Assembly: GCA_030626915.1 (NCBI GenBank)
Contig: DAOUTC010000002.1
Location: 1 to 26,179, forward strand
DNA length: 26,179 nt
Source of the DNA: Dehalococcoidia bacterium
Lineage (GTDB): Bacteria; Chloroflexota; Dehalococcoidia; GIF9; AB-539-J10
Direction of reading: 5' to 3'
The notes below the pieces were generated by a model that searched no databases, was not told the origin of the DNA, and worked only from the letters and a program-made list of their open reading frames with translations. This document shows positions 23,440 through 26,179 of the stretch, in pieces (position 1 is the first letter of the stretch; every line of letters starts with the position of its first letter). Both the position numbers and the translations under genes were made by a program.

Positions 23440-24831
23440 CTATGCCTCCATATCTCCATGAGTTAGAGCCCATAGTACTTGAACCCACGGGCGATTAGAA
23501 TGCGGACCGTGTAGAGCTGGCAGGCCCGCACTGAGCCAGGCACCATTATCTTCGTCCTGATATTGAGCTTCCTTAAGCGTCGTCTTCTCCCTCGAAGGGA
23601 TATGCTGGGGTTTACTCTGGTATTTTATCCAGGTGTTGAGTTGCCCCGACTCCCTTAAGGTTATCAACCTAGCCATTCTACCAGCACCCCGCTTGGTCCA
23701 GCTCATACCTCGCTTCTTCATCCTATCAGCTATCAATTTGTCCACATTCCCTTCTATAGCCCCTAAACCCCTGAGACCATCACCATTTACCTCTAACCGA
23801 TAGTCTCTTAAACCATAGCAGTTCTCCATGAGGTAAGTTCTTAATCTCATAATTTCTTTCCCTCTGTCACTATCTATTTTCCCTTGTGCTTTAACTAATA
23901 GCCTATCCACTTTAGCAATTTCACCTGTGATGGCTGCCTGATATATCTCAGCCACAAGAGGGTCATTGGCTAATCCTTGGTGAAGTGCTTTCTTTAAGTG
24001 AAATCTGTCCAGCTCATAAAGACCACCAAGAAGCTCCGCTCCTTCCTTCACCCAGGAAGCACCATCACCACCCACTATCACCTTACCTATCCGGGAAAGA
24101 TCATACTTCTTAGCTAAACTGAGTGAGAAACCTTCCCAAAATCTATCACCATTCATAATGCCACTGTAGACTGATTTCTCCTTTAATTTATAACGCTCCT
24201 TGCTTATCTTCTGCCAACCTTCATAGGCAATGCCTACCTTTACTTCAGCCCTTCCCTCTGCTTCTCTCTGAAGTGCAACACTTACACCATCAGCCTCTAT
24301 CATAAGATAAGGTACCACTTTACCTTTACTTTCAGGGATAACCCCATCCTCAAATAGGGCGTTAACCTCTTTCTCCTCTTCAGCGATATGGGAGTCGGCT
24401 ACTTTGCCAGAGAGATTATGGATAGTGGTATGAGAAACACCCCAGGGGAAAATAGCTTTGATATTTTGTTCCACTTCCCTGAAGGTATAGTTAGTTGAGG
24501 CTAGTATAGCTAATTCCCTCATCTTAGGGCTTACATGATTACCCTTTGCAAGTCCCATCTTTTTATCTAAGGGGAAGTGGTAATTGCCATGCCTATCCCG
24601 GTATAACCTTCTCTTTAACCTGATATCGCCAAAAAGAGTGGTTACCCAGTGCTCTTTATAGGCTACCACTTTCATAGTATCATTCCTTTCTTGCATCAGT
24701 TCATTATCTAGCTCTTCGAGAACCTCTTTAGCCAGTGTCCGGGCTAAATCACAAGCAAACCCGAAGATCACCTCCTCCCAATCCCCTAAATCTTCCTTGA
24801 GTTTCTTCTTGATTTCCTCTAATCTTTCCAT
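23440..24831 (-). CDS. ISLre2-family transposase
   Basis: The 463-residue protein matches the ISLre2 (UPF0236-type) transposases. It has a helical N-terminus, the stretch TLFGDIRLKRRLYRDRHGNY, then the region KMRELAILASTNYTFREVEQ with HTTIHNLSGKVAD, and the catalytic region with YLMIEADGVSVALQ, IVGGDGASWVKEG and DRFHLKKAL. The acidic residues in EADG and GGDGA are the likely catalytic core. AGGAGG lies 7 nt upstream of the ATG but is inside a long nested hairpin (24833-24899). The gene appears intact from start to stop. Confidence 0.9.
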   Translation of the reverse strand: MERLEEIKKKLKEDLGDWEEVIFGFACDLARTLAKEVLEELDNELMQERNDTMKVVAYKEHWVTTLFGDIRLKRRLYRDRHGNYHFPLDKKMGLAKGNHVSPKMRELAILASTNYTFREVEQNIKAIFPWGVSHTTIHNLSGKVADSHIAEEEKEVNALFEDGVIPESKGKVVPYLMIEADGVSVALQREAEGRAEVKVGIAYEGWQKISKERYKLKEKSVYSGIMNGDRFWEGFSLSLAKKYDLSRIGKVIVGGDGASWVKEGAELLGGLYELDRFHLKKALHQGLANDPLVAEIYQAAITGEIAKVDRLLVKAQGKIDSDRGKEIMRLRTYLMENCYGLRDYRLEVNGDGLRGLGAIEGNVDKLIADRMKKRGMSWTKRGAGRMARLITLRESGQLNTWIKYQSKPQHIPSREKTTLKEAQYQDEDNGAWLSAGLPALHGPHSNRPWVQVLWALTHGDMEA

Positions 24832-24832
24832 T

Positions 24833-24899
24833 GAGAGACCTCCTTAATCCTGAAAATTAGCTTGTCTACCAAGCCACCCAGGATTCTGCGGGGTCTCTC
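24833..24899 (-). promoter_or_regulatory. Nested hairpin at the ISLre2 transposase ribosome-binding site
   Basis: Three nested inverted repeats are centred just upstream of the transposase ATG: GAGAGACC/GGTCTCTC (24833-24840 with 24892-24899), AATCCTG/CAGGATT (24846-24852 with 24879-24885) and GCTTG/CAAGC (24860-24864 with 24870-24874). The Shine-Dalgarno AGGAGG (24839-24844) lies at and between the outer and middle stems. Transcripts that include the whole structure could hide the ribosome-binding site. Confidence 0.6.
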
Positions 24900-24959
24900 A
24901 TTCTTTATCAACCCCCACCTACTAAAACTTTACAGCAACAATGTAATGGGCCAATAGAT

Positions 24960-26156
24960 CGTTACCAGTCTGTAATAATCAATCAGCGCTTATAGTATCC
25001 AGGATAACTGGTGGAAATAGAGCAAACTCTTCAGGTAAAGCATAGCCCATTCTCCTAAGTTTCTCAAAAGGGGGCTTCCCATTCATGTCCTTTCCGTAGT
25101 GTGGTCTTACCAGGTTGTAGAAGTATTCCCACCCAGATGCCTTATCCAGAAACTGCTTCCTATCCTGAATATCAAGCAGAAATGGAATATAAAACTCCTC
25201 ATCATCGGAGCGATGGGATCGTTCTACCCTGCCATTATAGGCTTTCCTTCCTTTAGGAATCCTGGTCAGATGAGCTCCTAATGGGTGATAATATTTTTCA
25301 TCCAGCATAGCCAATTTCTCCGGGTTTGAGCCACCAAATTCTTCTCCCCAATCAGTTTGCCATATTACCTCACTGCTTATCCCATATCTCTTAAGCCAGT
25401 GCATTATCAGGAAAGTGAAACAAAGTCCATTGGCTAAGCTTAGCTCTTTACTGAAGGCAAGAAAGCGAAGCCTGGTCTTCCCCTCGCAGAAAGTCCATTG
25501 GTACCGTGGCAGTTTCTTCTTCACCATATGAGTCCATAGCTTTGTTCCTAAAGTTCCTTTATCCAGTATGTCTTTGGTATCTACCTGAGCTAGTGAAAAG
25601 GGGTTCTCTATTTCCCAGGTCCAATGTGCAGGATAAAATACTTTCCTTGGTTTTCTCTTACCTTTAAAGCCATATCGATTCAAGATATGGCGTATAGTAT
25701 TAGGAGATAAAGTTAGCCCTTTCTCACGGGTTAGATACCAGGCTAAACGTTTTCTCCCATACCCGGTCTTTTTTCTAGCCTCCAGAACCTTTTGCTCAAT
25801 ATCATGGCTCACCTTATGTGGTGAGGAATATGGTTTTCGTGATTCGTCTCTGAGGCCTTCCTCTCCTTTCTGTTTAAATCTTCTCACCCATTTACGAATT
25901 ACATTGCGAGATGTATGCCATAGTCTAGCTACCTGTGAAATGCTCCCAACAGTAAAGTAGGTGTCTACAATTTGCCTTCTGGCCTCTTCCTTGTAGGATA
26001 TATCTATGACTGGTGCTCCTTCTTAGCCTTTCGCCAAATCTTTTTTATAGAAGGAACATCAGCTCTCTTCAACCATTCCTCCAATGCATTACTACCCTGG
26101 TATTGATCTCCTGGCGCAAAAACCAGGACTGCGGAGGCTGAGATACATAGGTAACA
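24960..26156 (-). mobile_element. IS481-family insertion sequence
   Basis: The right end is well marked on the minus strand by TGTTACCTATGTATC (from 26156), a typical IS481 terminus. The left end is weaker: GTTACC (24961-24966) repeats the first bases and is followed by TGTAAT. The implied length of about 1.2 kb is normal for IS481. The element lies about 25 bp from the right end of the ISLre2 copy. No target duplication is obvious. Confidence 0.65.
24979..26007 (-). CDS. IS481-family DDE transposase (start codon atypical or lost)
   Basis: The rve-type catalytic triad is visible. Numbering from the GTG at 25887, the residues are Asp103 (AQVDTKD), Asp179 (WQTDWGEEFGG) and Glu222 (NGRVERSH), followed by a normal C-terminus. 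The N-terminal helix-turn-helix (EEARRQIVDTYFTVGSISQV, then ARLWHTSRNVIRKWVRRF) is encoded upstream of that GTG, so 25887 is too short. The frame is open back to a TAA at 26023-26025 but contains no ATG, GTG or TTG before the helix-turn-helix. An ATA at 26005-26007 lies 8 nt after AAGGAG and would give 342 residues. Either a rare ATA start is used or an ATG has mutated. Confidence 0.75.
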   Translation of the reverse strand: MDISYKEEARRQIVDTYFTVGSISQVARLWHTSRNVIRKWVRRFKQKGEEGLRDESRKPYSSPHKVSHDIEQKVLEARKKTGYGRKRLAWYLTREKGLTLSPNTIRHILNRYGFKGKRKPRKVFYPAHWTWEIENPFSLAQVDTKDILDKGTLGTKLWTHMVKKKLPRYQWTFCEGKTRLRFLAFSKELSLANGLCFTFLIMHWLKRYGISSEVIWQTDWGEEFGGSNPEKLAMLDEKYYHPLGAHLTRIPKGRKAYNGRVERSHRSDDEEFYIPFLLDIQDRKQFLDKASGWEYFYNLVRPHYGKDMNGKPPFEKLRRMGYALPEEFALFPPVILDTISAD

Positions 26157-26179
26157 CCCGTGGTATGGTTAGTAATGAT

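Larger units (their letters stand above)
23397..24935 (-). mobile_element. ISLre2-family insertion sequence
   Basis: The boundaries are estimated from imperfect terminal inverted repeats. TGTCAAGAGTTGGTAGGTGA (from 23397) matches the reverse complement of the right end (24915-24935, beginning TGTAAAGTTTTAGTAGGTGG) at most positions, with an identical GTAGGTG block. The length of about 1.54 kb is normal for this family, and a single full-length transposase fills it. TACATTG/CAATGTA just outside each end may extend the repeats. I see no convincing target-site duplication. Confidence 0.65.

Noticed and set aside
26040..26046. A_AAA_AAG slippery heptamer in the short ORF upstream of the IS481 transposase
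   Set aside because: A -1 shift there runs into the TAA at 26023-26025 before the transposase frame, so it cannot make a fusion protein.
26110..26179. Minus-strand open frame running from the window end with a TNHTTGVTYV-like start
   Set aside because: It crosses the IS481 terminus, has no start in the window and ends soon after, so it is not a supported gene.

Overview
The window looks like a chromosomal segment of a Gram-positive-type or deep-branching bacterium. My best guess is a member of the Chloroflexota (class Dehalococcoidia). That guess rests on overall protein character, the gene order trmD-rplS-priA-rpoB-rpoC-ruvB, and DUF763 and ISLre2 genes next to housekeeping genes. It is inference, not a proven assignment. 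No rRNA, tRNA or CRISPR array was seen.

Layout. (1) Bases 1-3503 are an accessory, defence-like patch. It holds the tail of an unknown gene, then minus-strand genes: a DUF262/HNH (GmrSD-like) protein, a 47-codon ORF touching its stop, and a tight two-gene unit. That unit is a dCTP-deaminase-fold protein lacking the catalytic Glu, fused to an unknown C-terminal domain, followed 2 nt later by a HEPN-like protein. An integron-attC-like hairpin lies just downstream. (2) Bases 3687-7242 are plus-strand genes: DUF763 protein, a Cas4-like PD-(D/E)XK protein with an internal duplication, an ABM-domain protein and CvpA. Two copies of a short hairpin repeat lie here, the second closing cvpA against the convergent thioredoxin gene. 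(3) Bases 7277-9493 are a minus-strand operon: DnaJ-like, a small unknown protein, TatD nuclease, thioredoxin. (4) Bases 9626-10871 are a divergent plus-strand pair: PadR regulator and a HAAS-type membrane protein. (5) Bases 10898-23312 are the housekeeping block on the minus strand: trmD, rplS, priA, then a strong promoter, rpoB, rpoC and ruvB. (6) Bases 23397-26156 are two adjacent insertion sequences upstream of trmD: an ISLre2-family element whose transposase ribosome-binding site sits in a nested hairpin, and an IS481-family element whose transposase reading frame has no ordinary start codon.

The most interesting candidate for an undescribed system is the inactive-dCTP-deaminase fusion plus HEPN operon (366-1603). 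The duplicated Cas4-like protein next to DUF763 comes second. Functions given for these are inferences from domain architecture and context.
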